Shown piece after piece: positions 25,430 through 34,477 of a DNA stretch of 64,000 bases. The DNA lies in the NCBI GenBank assembly GCA_964525605.1, contig CAZGKT010000011.1, positions 36,374-100,373 of the forward strand, given 5' to 3'. The notes below the pieces were generated by a model. The model had not been told where the DNA came from, ran no database searches, and worked only from the letters and a program-made list of their open reading frames with translations. This stretch comes from CAVTWJ01 sp964525605 (GTDB lineage Bacteria > Oederibacteriota > Muellerivitia > Muellerivitales > Muellerivitaceae). Position 1 is the stretch's first letter; every line of letters starts with the position of its first letter. The position numbers were made by a program, and so were the translations under genes.

Positions 25430-27945
25430 GGGCGTTTCCCCACATTCTCGATCTTAGCTAAACCGGGGGGAAAGGCCAGAAAAGCCAGACCGTACAGGGC
25501 CAACCCCAGCAGGACTAGTGTGTGATAACCCGAAGAAATGGCCACAAGGTTGGCCAAGGGCGTAGCCACCACGGAGAAAGCACCATTCAAAGCCCAGGCC
25601 CAGGGTATCAGCCCGCTGTCTCGGGGCAACCGGCTTAAGCCCAGGGGAAAGAAAAACCCCATGGGAAAGGCCGCCAGGGCCGCCCAAAGGGAAAGCAGTA
25701 AGGCTTTAACCGGCAGGGGCCAACCGATCAGCGCGCCCAAAACCCAATCCAACACGACCAGGCTCAGGAAAAACCAAACTGCCAGCGTCATTCCGGCGGG
25801 ACGCAATCCCTCCCGGGGTTCCTTCAAATACGAACCGGAAAACCAGCTTCCGAGTCCGGAAAAAACCAGCATGGCGGCGAGGACCAGCGAAAAGGCGTAG
25901 GTTCGGTCCCCCAAGAAATAAGCGCCCTTTTCGATGAGCTCGATTTCGATAAAAAGAAAACCCAACCCCAGGCAGGAAAAATAAAGAAGGGTCTTGCCCA
26001 GTTTCGCCAGGGGAATCGCGCCCCGAGCCCGGCCCAGCAAGGGAAGTCCCAAAACGAGGAGGGCCCAAAGAAGGGATTGGGCTAAAACTGCCAGGTTGAT
26101 GAGATAACCGATTTCCTCCCGGGGAATCTGGGACAGGTTATTGATAATTTGCCTCAAGTTGGAAAGACGCAGGACGGAAAAAAAGAAAGGCCTATCCCGG
26201 GTGGAGGGATGCAGGTTAAAAAAGTGCGATTTCATGAAGGCGAGTCCCTGATCGGAAAGAAGTTGAAGGCTATCGTCCCTCAAGGCGTCGCTGGCTTCCT
26301 TGGGCGCCGCGACCTGGTCGTCCGCTCCTCCCCAAACGGTGGGGGGGAGATCGTTGAAAATTTCAGTGGTTGCGGAGGATGCGGTGAGGCCGGGGTAAAA
26401 GGAAATGTCAAAGGAACGGAGGTCGCAAAAGGATTTAAGCGCGTCAAGTTGATCCTTGGTCCAGGGATCTTTCGTCATTAAAAGTCTGGCGTTCCAAGCC
26501 GAGCGGTAAAGTACGAGGTGGGAATCGGGATCCTGAACCCCGGTGTGTTGAAGGGCCTCCCGGGCGGTTTCAGCGAGTTTAAGGGCGTAAACGGTAAATT
26601 CGCGGATATTCACCGGAATGGAAACCAGGCCGCCCGGATTCAATGATTTCCAATCCTCCTGCAGGGCCTCGCGGGTAAAAGCATACTTGTTGGCGTCCGC
26701 CTGCTCGAGGAATTGGCTCGAAAGATCAATGATGTCAAAACCCTTTTTCGATCCTGCCAGGTAGGCTTCAGGGGCTTGAAGCAAGAAATGAACATTCGGG
26801 TTTTTTAACCATTTCCCCTCGTTTCTGGCCATCGGCCCCTTGATGAGGGAATAAATGTTCGGATCGCTTTCCAGGGCCACTAGATCTGAAGCCTGGTACT
26901 GCAGGGCTTCCCCGATTCGAAATCCGCCACGGGTGCCGATCAAAAGAGCCCGGCTGTTGGGCTTAAGAATATAAGGAAAAATATCCAGGCTGGCCTTGGC
27001 GTAAGAAAAATCGGTTTTGGAGTCTTTAGGGAAAGAGCTGATCCGGTTGCCGTCTAAATAAAGACCCAAAGCCTTGGGGGGGCCCTCAACCTTGAGAAGG
27101 ACGTAATTATTCGACAAGTCGATGTCGAGACGTTCGGTGAAATTATCCAAAAGCATGTAATAACCCAGGGGGGAGAAGATCCGTTTTTTCACTTCGGCGT
27201 CGCCTACGTTTAGAGCGGGAGTGATCATCTTGTAGGCACAGAAATGGCTCTTGTTGAATTTCAGTGCCGATCCCTCGCTTAAAACCAGAACCATGGCGAT
27301 CGCGGTATAGCCGATCCAAGCCTTGGTCTGGAAACGGGCACGGTAGTGGGCCAAAGCGGCGGCCAGGGACCAGAAGGGAATCAACGTCAGGAGAAGGTAA
27401 AAGGGTTGGATCCAGAACATCGCGAAAAGCATGGTGAGGGATCCAAAACCCGCACCCACCAGGTCTACGGCGTAAACCGCTCCGATTTTTTCGTTGGTCA
27501 GGGCCAGAAAGCTGAGGCTGATATAAAGCCCCGAAAGAAAGAAGACCGGAAATAGGGCTGCATAGTATTTGGCAATATTTTGAAACTGGCCCATCCAAAG
27601 GTCCATGTTTTGAAGTTCCAAGGGGTTGAAGGGGTTGGTTGTGACCAAGTAAAAGCCAAGGCAAGCCAGGAGAGGCAGAAAAAGGGGAACGTAGAAAAAG
27701 AAACGGTGGGCATGGCGGAAAAAGGTGGCCCGGAAAAGGCTCAAAACGACCCCGCTGGCGGAATAGCCCGCCATGGCGATGGAGATGACCCAATAACCGT
27801 ATTCGGACCAGCTAGCAATGGCGAAGTACCGGGTGAGCATGATTTCAAAACCGATGCTGGCCGCCGATACCGCGAAAAGGGCGCCCAGAAGTTGGACGTT
27901 CGGTTTGGATAGGTCATATCGGCGGTCAAGGTTGGGGGTGGCCAT
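25426..27945 (-). CDS. Multi-pass membrane protein with spermidine-synthase-like domain
   Basis: 839 residues. About six helices at the N-terminus (residues ~15-225), a soluble Rossmann domain in the middle (about 260-560) and about seven helices at the C-terminus (~600-830). The middle resembles spermidine synthases/methyltransferases: LLIGTRGGFRIGEALQY in place of the classic GGGDG motif, then a nucleotide-contacting acidic residue in VALESDPN and FDIIDLSS. Polyamine or methyl transfer at the membrane is possible, but the motif is divergent. AGGAACC precedes the ATG, 14 bases after the hydrolase stop. Middle gene of a three-gene operon. Confidence 0.8.
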   Translation of the reverse strand: MATPNLDRRYDLSKPNVQLLGALFAVSAASIGFEIMLTRYFAIASWSEYGYWVISIAMAGYSASGVVLSLFRATFFRHAHRFFFYVPLFLPLLACLGFYLVTTNPFNPLELQNMDLWMGQFQNIAKYYAALFPVFFLSGLYISLSFLALTNEKIGAVYAVDLVGAGFGSLTMLFAMFWIQPFYLLLTLIPFWSLAAALAHYRARFQTKAWIGYTAIAMVLVLSEGSALKFNKSHFCAYKMITPALNVGDAEVKKRIFSPLGYYMLLDNFTERLDIDLSNNYVLLKVEGPPKALGLYLDGNRISSFPKDSKTDFSYAKASLDIFPYILKPNSRALLIGTRGGFRIGEALQYQASDLVALESDPNIYSLIKGPMARNEGKWLKNPNVHFLLQAPEAYLAGSKKGFDIIDLSSQFLEQADANKYAFTREALQEDWKSLNPGGLVSIPVNIREFTVYALKLAETAREALQHTGVQDPDSHLVLYRSAWNARLLMTKDPWTKDQLDALKSFCDLRSFDISFYPGLTASSATTEIFNDLPPTVWGGADDQVAAPKEASDALRDDSLQLLSDQGLAFMKSHFFNLHPSTRDRPFFFSVLRLSNLRQIINNLSQIPREEIGYLINLAVLAQSLLWALLVLGLPLLGRARGAIPLAKLGKTLLYFSCLGLGFLFIEIELIEKGAYFLGDRTYAFSLVLAAMLVFSGLGSWFSGSYLKEPREGLRPAGMTLAVWFFLSLVVLDWVLGALIGWPLPVKALLLSLWAALAAFPMGFFFPLGLSRLPRDSGLIPWAWALNGAFSVVATPLANLVAISSGYHTLVLLGLALYGLAFLAFPPGLAKIENVGKRP

Positions 27946-27959
27946 GGTCGGTTCCTTTT

Positions 27960-30194
27960 TTATTTATGACTCGGCGTATTTTTTTTCGAAACGGCTGTTT
28001 TAGGAGCCGCATGGGGGACATCGGGGGGGAAGGTGGAAGCGTGGCTTATGAAATCGCGCATTAAATCATTAAACCTTTGCGCCTCGTCGAAAAACAAGGC
28101 ATGCCCGGAATTCTGGAAAATTTCCACCCGGGCCAAAGGGTCCACCTGGCGCAAATAGTTGGATTGGTTCAAGTATTTGGGGGTCACGGCGTAAAGAAGA
28201 GGAACCTGGCAAATCGTTTTGAGGCTGGGCTGCCAGTTGTCTCCGGGGAAAACGTTGTTCATGAGCGCTAGCGCGATATCGGTGGGGGTCCGGGTCGCGG
28301 AGTCGGCTAATTTTCGAAAAAAGTCTGTCGGAGGGGGTGTCTTGAACAATCCCCAGACGAAACTGCGGGTGGCGTGGGGACGGTCCTTTTTGAATTCCTC
28401 CAAAAAACGGGTTTGCGCCGCGTTACTGGCGGGGCTGGCGGAGGCGCCCAATGCCGAATCCACGAGGGCCGCGGCGTAAAGACGGTCGGTGCCATACTGT
28501 TTCATATAGGCCAGAACCTGGAAACCCCCGTGCGACCATCCTACGAGTACGACCGAAGTGAGATGAAGGTGGTCCAGAAGCTCTTGAATATCCCGTGCTT
28601 GACGCAGAGGTTCGTCGCCCTGGGTCGTCATATCGGACCCGCCCTGGGAACGAGGATCCAAGGCGATGACATGGTAATCGGAGGAAAGTCCTTCCAGTTG
28701 GGGCATCCAAATATCAGCCGGTAATAGCCAGCCGGGAATCAAGACCAGAGTCAACCCCTCACCCGACTCCAAATAGTGAAGTTTTACATGGTCGCTGGTG
28801 TAGAAATACTGATCTTGGATCGATGATTCAGCTGTCTCTAGGGATTCACCTTCCGACGGGGGATTGTTTTTCTTTCGGGGTGGTACTGTCATCGGGAGGA
28901 GGGGTGAGGGGACTGGGGTCCAATCGGAAGATGCCTTTGAATGAAAGGGATTCAAGGATCTGAGAGTGTTCCATAACCCGGTTGAGCTCGGCGCGGGGGA
29001 AGGGGTCTCCGCCGGACTAGGGATGGCGGTGGATGCCGCCGGAGGGGGCACGGGCGTAGACGTAGTGGTTTCGGCTGGGGTGTCAGACGGGGCGGGCGGT
29101 CCTATTCTAACTGGGGGTCCCAGAGGCGTTGGGGTTTCCGAGGGGGCTGACGCGCTGAGGGGTATGGGTGTTTCGGTAGGAGAGGTGATGGAAATGGGTG
29201 TGGGGGAGTTGGATACAACATTATTCTGTACAATCGTTTGGGGAGCTGAAATCGGTGCGGAGAGAACGCTCCAAGGTTTAGGTTTGGCGGCTGACGTATG
29301 CGGCAGGCTCGCCGGATAGAGGGAGGCCTGCCGCAAGAAATCGGTGATCAGGTCGTTGAAATGTTTCGATTGCTCCAAGAATAAAGCATGGCCTGAGTTT
29401 TGAAATATTTCCACGCGCGCCAGGGGATCCACCTGTTGCAGGTAGGTCGCGTGGGTCGTGAACTTGGCTGTCACGGCGTAGAGCAAAGGAACCTGGCTGA
29501 GAGTCTTCAGGCTGGGCTGCCAGCTATCCCCCGGCTGAGTGTTGTCCAGGACCGCCAAGGCGATATCGGTAGGAACTTGATCCGCCGCGTCGGCGAGCTT
29601 CTTGAAAAAAACGGCGGACAGGGGTTGTTTCGATAATCCCCAAACGTAACTTCGATCGGCTGTTTTTCGGTCGGTTTGAAATCCCTGAAGAAAGGGACTG
29701 CGCTGGGCGCTCCGGGGCCCGGAAGGCCCTCCGAGGGGTGAATCCACCAAAACCAGCGCGTAAAGTCTGTCATTGCCGAACTGCCGCAGGTAGGCGAGGC
29801 AATCGAAGGCGCCCAGGGACCAACCCACTAGAACCGCTGAAGAAAGTTGAAGATGATCCATCAACTCCCGGATATCTTTGGATCGTCTCAAGGGATCGTT
29901 GCCCACGGCGGTCATATCAGATTGCCCCTGTGAGCGGGGATCCAGGGCGATCACGTGATAATTCTTGGAAAGTTCCCTCATCTGGAGTTCCCATATATCC
30001 GCAGGCATCAGCCATCCGGGTACAAAAATAATCGCCTCGCCCTGGCCCGCTTCCTCGTAATGCAATTTAACCTGATCGCTGGTTGTGAAATAACTCTGGG
30101 TCAAGGATTCTTGGGCGGCAAGGGGATAATTGAAAAAATGGAAAAGAAGGAGAAAAGCTAGAGTGGTTTTTAGAATCCGGCTACTGGAAAGCAT
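27960..30194 (-). CDS. Exported tandem alpha/beta-hydrolase (two catalytic domains in one chain)
   Basis: 744 residues. Signal peptide to about 28, hydrolase domain 1 (about 33-290), a Pro/Ser/Thr-rich linker (about 295-450), hydrolase domain 2 (about 455-725). Each half has an HG-like loop (VPGWLMPADIW / IPGWLLPADIW), the nucleophile elbow (GWSLG, Ser126; GWSHG, about 550) and the His in FQNSGHALF (His269 in half 1). The usual acid after strand 7 is missing in both; an Asp after strand 6 (LVDS) may replace it. Likely esterase, peroxidase or haloperoxidase-like; substrate unknown. First gene of the operon, AGGAAAAGCTCA before the ATG. Confidence 0.88.
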   Translation of the reverse strand: MLSSSRILKTTLAFLLLFHFFNYPLAAQESLTQSYFTTSDQVKLHYEEAGQGEAIIFVPGWLMPADIWELQMRELSKNYHVIALDPRSQGQSDMTAVGNDPLRRSKDIRELMDHLQLSSAVLVGWSLGAFDCLAYLRQFGNDRLYALVLVDSPLGGPSGPRSAQRSPFLQGFQTDRKTADRSYVWGLSKQPLSAVFFKKLADAADQVPTDIALAVLDNTQPGDSWQPSLKTLSQVPLLYAVTAKFTTHATYLQQVDPLARVEIFQNSGHALFLEQSKHFNDLITDFLRQASLYPASLPHTSAAKPKPWSVLSAPISAPQTIVQNNVVSNSPTPISITSPTETPIPLSASAPSETPTPLGPPVRIGPPAPSDTPAETTTSTPVPPPAASTAIPSPAETPSPAPSSTGLWNTLRSLNPFHSKASSDWTPVPSPLLPMTVPPRKKNNPPSEGESLETAESSIQDQYFYTSDHVKLHYLESGEGLTLVLIPGWLLPADIWMPQLEGLSSDYHVIALDPRSQGGSDMTTQGDEPLRQARDIQELLDHLHLTSVVLVGWSHGGFQVLAYMKQYGTDRLYAAALVDSALGASASPASNAAQTRFLEEFKKDRPHATRSFVWGLFKTPPPTDFFRKLADSATRTPTDIALALMNNVFPGDNWQPSLKTICQVPLLYAVTPKYLNQSNYLRQVDPLARVEIFQNSGHALFFDEAQRFNDLMRDFISHASTFPPDVPHAAPKTAVSKKNTPSHK

Positions 30195-30514
30195 TGAGCT
30201 TTTCCTGTGGTGGTAATAGTTCGGAAAGAAACGAGGAGCACGAGTTTATCATTACTTCCATCCTGCCAAGGACAGTATTGTTATCCGCGCTTAAATTTTG
30301 ATTTTGGATCGCCCAAGGGATTTGAGTCCTAAGAAAAAAGTTTGGTAAACGAAAACCCTGAATGGGAAAGGATGGACTCTGGTTCGGACGGAGGTTATAA
30401 AAGTCATGAAGTTTATGGGAATGACCGCAAAGGAGATGGGGATTCTGCTTCGTGAGAAGTGAAGTGGGATTTGAAACCTTTGTTTCGCTGATTTTTTAAA
30501 AAAAGGAGAAAGTC
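30195..30514. other. 320-base divergent gap
   Basis: Separates the minus-strand hydrolase operon from the plus-strand TPR paralogue 2 and must hold both promoters. At the right end is the same leader as in paralogue 1 (TGATTTTTTAAAAAAA then GGAGAAA). No gene or RNA recognised. Confidence 0.55.
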
Positions 30515-31156
30515 ATGATTCAGTTGAACCGTGTTCTTTTGTTACTGGTGTCTGCGATGGCCATGCTGGCTGGTAATTTGCGGGCGGATAATTCAACACC
30601 TGTGGCTACCCCCCAAGTGACGCCGGCCGCCGTTTCGGCGACTCCCGCCGCCAAGGCCGCACCCAAGGCCTTGTCACCCTTGAGGGCCGCCAATGCCTTG
30701 CTGGATGCCGGGAAGATTGATGAGGCGATCGCGGCCTACGAAAAGATGGGCGTTCAGAAGAGCAAGAAGGCGGAAACTTGGAGGCTCAATAACGAGGCTT
30801 TGGCCTACCTTCAGGCCAATCCTCCCGCCCCGGATAAGGCCGTGCCCTTGCTGCAAGGTTCCGTGGCCGCCGACCCGAACAACTATGTGGCTTGGAACAA
30901 CCTGGGGTCCGCCTACGAGCAGACCGACGCGCTGGACAAGGCCAAGGACGCTTACCAGAAATCAATCGACGCCGCCACGGCCGCCGGCGCTAGCACGACC
31001 AAGGCGGAGAATAATCTGAAGGGCTGCCAGGAAAAGTTAGATAAAATTGCCGGTAACAGTGGCGATAATTCAACTTCAACCCCGGTAGCCAGTACGACTC
31101 CTGATGCTTCTGCAGCTCCTGCTGCGGGTAATACCCCCGTTGCCACGGGAAAATAA
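30515..31156 (+). CDS. Exported TPR protein, paralogue 2
   Basis: 213 residues, same plan as 23719-24351: signal peptide, Thr/Pro/Ala spacer, TPR repeats (WNNLGSAYEQTDALDKAKDAY), then a Thr/Ser/Ala-rich tail. The TPR core is nearly identical to paralogue 1, while spacer and tail have diverged. GGAGAAAGTC precedes the ATG. Confidence 0.8.
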   Translation: MIQLNRVLLLLVSAMAMLAGNLRADNSTPVATPQVTPAAVSATPAAKAAPKALSPLRAANALLDAGKIDEAIAAYEKMGVQKSKKAETWRLNNEALAYLQANPPAPDKAVPLLQGSVAADPNNYVAWNNLGSAYEQTDALDKAKDAYQKSIDAATAAGASTTKAENNLKGCQEKLDKIAGNSGDNSTSTPVASTTPDASAAPAAGNTPVATGK

Positions 31157-31182
31157 ACCTAAAATTTCCCTTCTTTATGTTT

Positions 31183-31225
31183 AAAAGCCCTTCCCGCGTA
31201 AAACCGGGAGGGGCTTTTTATTTTT
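31183..31225. terminator. Bidirectional terminator
   Basis: AAAAGCCCTTCCCG pairs with CGGGAGGGGCTTTT (one wobble), with T and A runs on the two sides. Same position and design as the terminator after paralogue 1. Serves the TPR gene and the convergent substrate-binding protein gene. Confidence 0.9.
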
Positions 31226-31255
31226 GTGGTGGAAAAGTGGGTTGGGTTGAAGCTC

Positions 31256-32542
31256 TTACAGCGGTTTGGGCGGGATGGTATCTAGGTGTTTTTGAATCTT
31301 GGCCAGCACCTCCTCGACTTTTCGATTTTCCGTCCAGATCGGGTTCAATTCGGTGGCGATAAAGTAAAAGGCTTCCCACCAGTTTTGGCAAAGCGGAGAA
31401 TATTTACCGTATTGAACGGCATTTAAAAGGAGTTTCTTGTTGGCCGGGTCCTTCCCGTCCAAGAAGGCGGGGGATTCGGCGATGCGGATCAGGGCGGGTT
31501 GGGCCAATCCGGTGGCGGCCAGCAGGCGGGCGCCCGTTTCCCCGGTGATGTATTGGATGAATTTCCATGCCTGTTTTTTATTGTTGGAGGATTGGGTGAT
31601 CGCGTAACCCGAGCCCCCGGCCGAACAACCCCGATGTCCCAGAGGCGAACGAGGCATCATCACCGCGTCCCATTTGAAATCCTTGATGGACTCCCGAAAA
31701 TAAGGCGTTTTCCAAACCCCTGAAATAAACATGGCGGCCTTCCCATTGGCGAAAAGGGTGGAGGTGTTTTCTCCATCAATGGTTTCGTCGCTCGCGGGAG
31801 AAACCATCACCTGGTGTTTGTGAATCAAATCAGCCCGAAACTGGATGGCCATGCGGGTCAGGGGGTCGGTTCCGAAGGTCCATTTTTGGGGATTTTTGGG
31901 ATTGTCCACATAAGAACCGCCGCCGTTATAAACCCACCCATCGTTCATGGCCCAATTTTCAACCAATCCCCAACGGAGAATCTTTCCCTCTGAGTCGCGT
32001 TTGACCAGTTTTTTCGCTGTTTCGGCGAATTCCTTCCAATCCCAATTTCCCGTGGGGAGGGGCAGACCGGCTTCCTCAAAGGCCTTCTGGTTGTAGTAAA
32101 CCATGCAAATAGGGGCTGTATCCCGGGGCAGAGCGTAACATTCCCCGTTCACAGTGAATCGGTTGACTATCTGGTGATAAAAACTATTGAGATCCAGGTG
32201 TTCCTCTTCAACAAAGGCATTTAAATTCGCCAAGGACCGCCGGGCGTAAAAGTCCATGAAGTTATTGGCTTCCACGAAAATGATGTCGGGCCCCAGGCCT
32301 TGGGTGATGTCCTTCGTGAGGGTGCTGACGTAATCGGGGAAGGGGATACGCTCGATTTGAATTTCACAATGGGGGTTTGCCTTTTGGAAATCGTTCGCGA
32401 GGCTTATCAACACATGGTTTTCTTGAAGATCACCCCAGGAGGTCACCAAAAGTTTTGATTTTTTTCGGTGGGCCATAGCCCTGAAAATCAAACCAGCTCC
32501 CGTAAGTATTAGGCAGGTGATGGCAATCCAAACGACGGTCAT
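31256..32542 (-). CDS. ABC-type sugar-binding protein (family 1)
   Basis: 428 residues of the MalE/UgpB-like solute-binding class: VTSWGDLQENHVLISLANDF, DIIFVEANNF, then CYALPRDTAPICMVYYNQ and FPYIL-like hinge parts, ending in KFIQYITGETGARLLAATG. It is anchored by an N-terminal helix (about 4-22) with no lipobox Cys. Probably binds an oligosaccharide outside the inner membrane. No permease or ATPase gene is next to it, so it must share a transporter encoded elsewhere. GGGAGAACG precedes the ATG. Divergent from the glycosidase gene. Confidence 0.88.
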   Translation of the reverse strand: MTVVWIAITCLILTGAGLIFRAMAHRKKSKLLVTSWGDLQENHVLISLANDFQKANPHCEIQIERIPFPDYVSTLTKDITQGLGPDIIFVEANNFMDFYARRSLANLNAFVEEEHLDLNSFYHQIVNRFTVNGECYALPRDTAPICMVYYNQKAFEEAGLPLPTGNWDWKEFAETAKKLVKRDSEGKILRWGLVENWAMNDGWVYNGGGSYVDNPKNPQKWTFGTDPLTRMAIQFRADLIHKHQVMVSPASDETIDGENTSTLFANGKAAMFISGVWKTPYFRESIKDFKWDAVMMPRSPLGHRGCSAGGSGYAITQSSNNKKQAWKFIQYITGETGARLLAATGLAQPALIRIAESPAFLDGKDPANKKLLLNAVQYGKYSPLCQNWWEAFYFIATELNPIWTENRKVEEVLAKIQKHLDTIPPKPL

Positions 32543-32739
32543 TCGATTCGTTCTCCCGGCAGGGGTTTAATTCCACATCGAAGGTCAAAAATAAAAATAC
32601 AGGTTATTAATTTAACTTATTCCCGAGGTTTGGTGGAGATTAAGCTTCTGTGGAAGGGCTTCCATGATTTATCCCAAGACAACTTGTTTTTTTACTTTTC
32701 GTGAACCTTCGTGGGGAAATTGACCCGAGGGGTTCTATA

Positions 32740-34398
32740 ATGAGCCGCCTGAAATCATCCGAAAGGATTTGCTTGAAATCCATTTCCTGCCTATGGCTCT
32801 TCTTTTGCGTACCGGCCCTTTTCGCGGCTCCGGCCCCAACTCCGGTGGATAAACCCTTCGAGTTTTATCCCCGATCCAATGGGGATAAGCCTGTAACCTA
32901 CACGAAAACACCCGTCTCCTGGCAGCAAGACGGAAAAAACTGGGATTTCAAGTATGGCGCAAAGGTGGTCGTGACGATTGACGCCGGTCAGGTGATTCGA
33001 AATGTCACGCCCTACCAATTTGGCAATAACCTCTGCTGGTACGACGGACGAGAATGGTTGAGCGACTCGGACCGGTCGGATAAAGCCCAACAGGCCGGGA
33101 TCAGTTTTTGGCGTTTCCCCGGCGGCAGTTCCTCCGACCTGTACAACTGGGACGGCATCTACGACCAGGCTGCCCCGGATCAGACCAATCCCGGGCATAT
33201 GAACGAGAGCTGGGCCTCATCCACGGACAACTACATCCAGTTTTGCGAGAACACCAACTCGGAAGGCATCATCACCGTTAATTACGGTGCATCCCGGTAC
33301 GCTAGTGTGAAATACGCCGCGGACTTGGCTTCTCGGTGGGTAGGTTATTTCAAACAGAAGGGGTTCAAGATCCGCTATTGGGAAATCGGCAACGAGCTTT
33401 ACGGCCCCTGGGAGGAAAGCAACACCCTGGCCGGAAAGCCCCAGCTGACAGGGGATGTGTATGGCGCGGATTTCCAGGTGATCGCCCAGGCCATGCGTCA
33501 GGCGGATCCGGATATCTTCATCGGCGCGGTGACCTATGAGAAGGACGGGCCGGGGGAATGGGACGGCCATCACAACTGGACCCGCAAGCTTTTCTCGACC
33601 TTGGGGGGCAAGGCCGACTTCCTGATCCTTCACCAGTACTTCCTCTACCCCTTCAAGAATGGGGACTCCAACCAATACGCGGACCCTTCCAACGAGACCC
33701 TCTTTGGCAACTTGCATGAACTGGGGGATGATTTGGCTTCCATGCGCAAGATGGCGGCCGAAACCGCGCCGGGCCAGGAAAATCTACCCGTGGCCCTGAC
33801 CGAGTTCAACATTTTGAACGCCTCCCCGACCCAGACCATCCAGCTCATCAACGGGCTTTTTACCGCCGAGGCTTTAGGGGAGGCCATCAAGGTGGGATAT
33901 GCCGCGGCCAACTACTGGGATTGGAAAAACGGCATTGACACCAAACTCAACGGGGATATGGGCATGTTGGCCTTGCGGGATAACAACACGAAAGACGATA
34001 CCCCTCGGCCCAGCTATTACGCTTACGCCCTCTATAACAAGGCCTTCGGGGACAAGATGGTGGCATCGTCCAGCTCCGACCCGGTCTTCAAGGTTTACGC
34101 CAGCCGGTTTTCCACCGGTGAGATGGGCCTGATCCTGGTCAACGAAAGCGCCGACAATCGTTGGGCCGTTTTCAATATCAAGGGGTTCCAGCCCAAAGGC
34201 AAACTGATGGGCTGGGTCTTGACGGCGAAGGGCCTGAACGACACCCAGGTCAGCTGGAATGGTGTGCCGGGCACCGTGGGTGGTGGCGGGCCCTTTCCCC
34301 TGGATAGCATCAAACCCTACCGGGGCGAGTTCAAAACTGACAGAGTTTTACAATTGCCCTTGGCGGCCCATTCCGCCACGGGAATCATTTTGTATTAA
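32740..34398 (+). CDS. Secreted clan GH-A glycoside hydrolase (arabinofuranosidase-like)
   Basis: 552 residues from the ATG at 32740 (GAGGGG before it). Signal peptide to about residue 27 (ending FAA). A TIM-barrel glycosidase: FWRFPGGSSSDLYNWDG, acid/base Glu219 in WEIGNELYG and nucleophile Glu355 in ALTEFN, followed by a beta-sandwich C-terminal domain. The pattern fits GH51/GH39/GH44-like enzymes that cleave arabinose- or xylose-containing polysaccharides; I cannot fix the family. The divergent sugar-binding protein shares the 197-base promoter region, suggesting uptake of the released sugar. Confidence 0.82.
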   Translation: MSRLKSSERICLKSISCLWLFFCVPALFAAPAPTPVDKPFEFYPRSNGDKPVTYTKTPVSWQQDGKNWDFKYGAKVVVTIDAGQVIRNVTPYQFGNNLCWYDGREWLSDSDRSDKAQQAGISFWRFPGGSSSDLYNWDGIYDQAAPDQTNPGHMNESWASSTDNYIQFCENTNSEGIITVNYGASRYASVKYAADLASRWVGYFKQKGFKIRYWEIGNELYGPWEESNTLAGKPQLTGDVYGADFQVIAQAMRQADPDIFIGAVTYEKDGPGEWDGHHNWTRKLFSTLGGKADFLILHQYFLYPFKNGDSNQYADPSNETLFGNLHELGDDLASMRKMAAETAPGQENLPVALTEFNILNASPTQTIQLINGLFTAEALGEAIKVGYAAANYWDWKNGIDTKLNGDMGMLALRDNNTKDDTPRPSYYAYALYNKAFGDKMVASSSSDPVFKVYASRFSTGEMGLILVNESADNRWAVFNIKGFQPKGKLMGWVLTAKGLNDTQVSWNGVPGTVGGGGPFPLDSIKPYRGEFKTDRVLQLPLAAHSATGIILY

Positions 34399-34420
34399 CG
34401 TTTCCTAAAACAAAGTCCAA

Positions 34421-34452
34421 TAAAAAACCACCCCACTTGAGGTGGCTTTTTG
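34421..34452. terminator. Terminator between convergent genes
   Basis: CCACC and GGTGG form the stem, preceded by six A and followed by five T. It lies 22 bases after the glycosidase stop and 25 before the convergent gene end. Confidence 0.75.
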
Positions 34453-34477
34453 TTAAGGCCTTGGTTGTCGTAACGGA

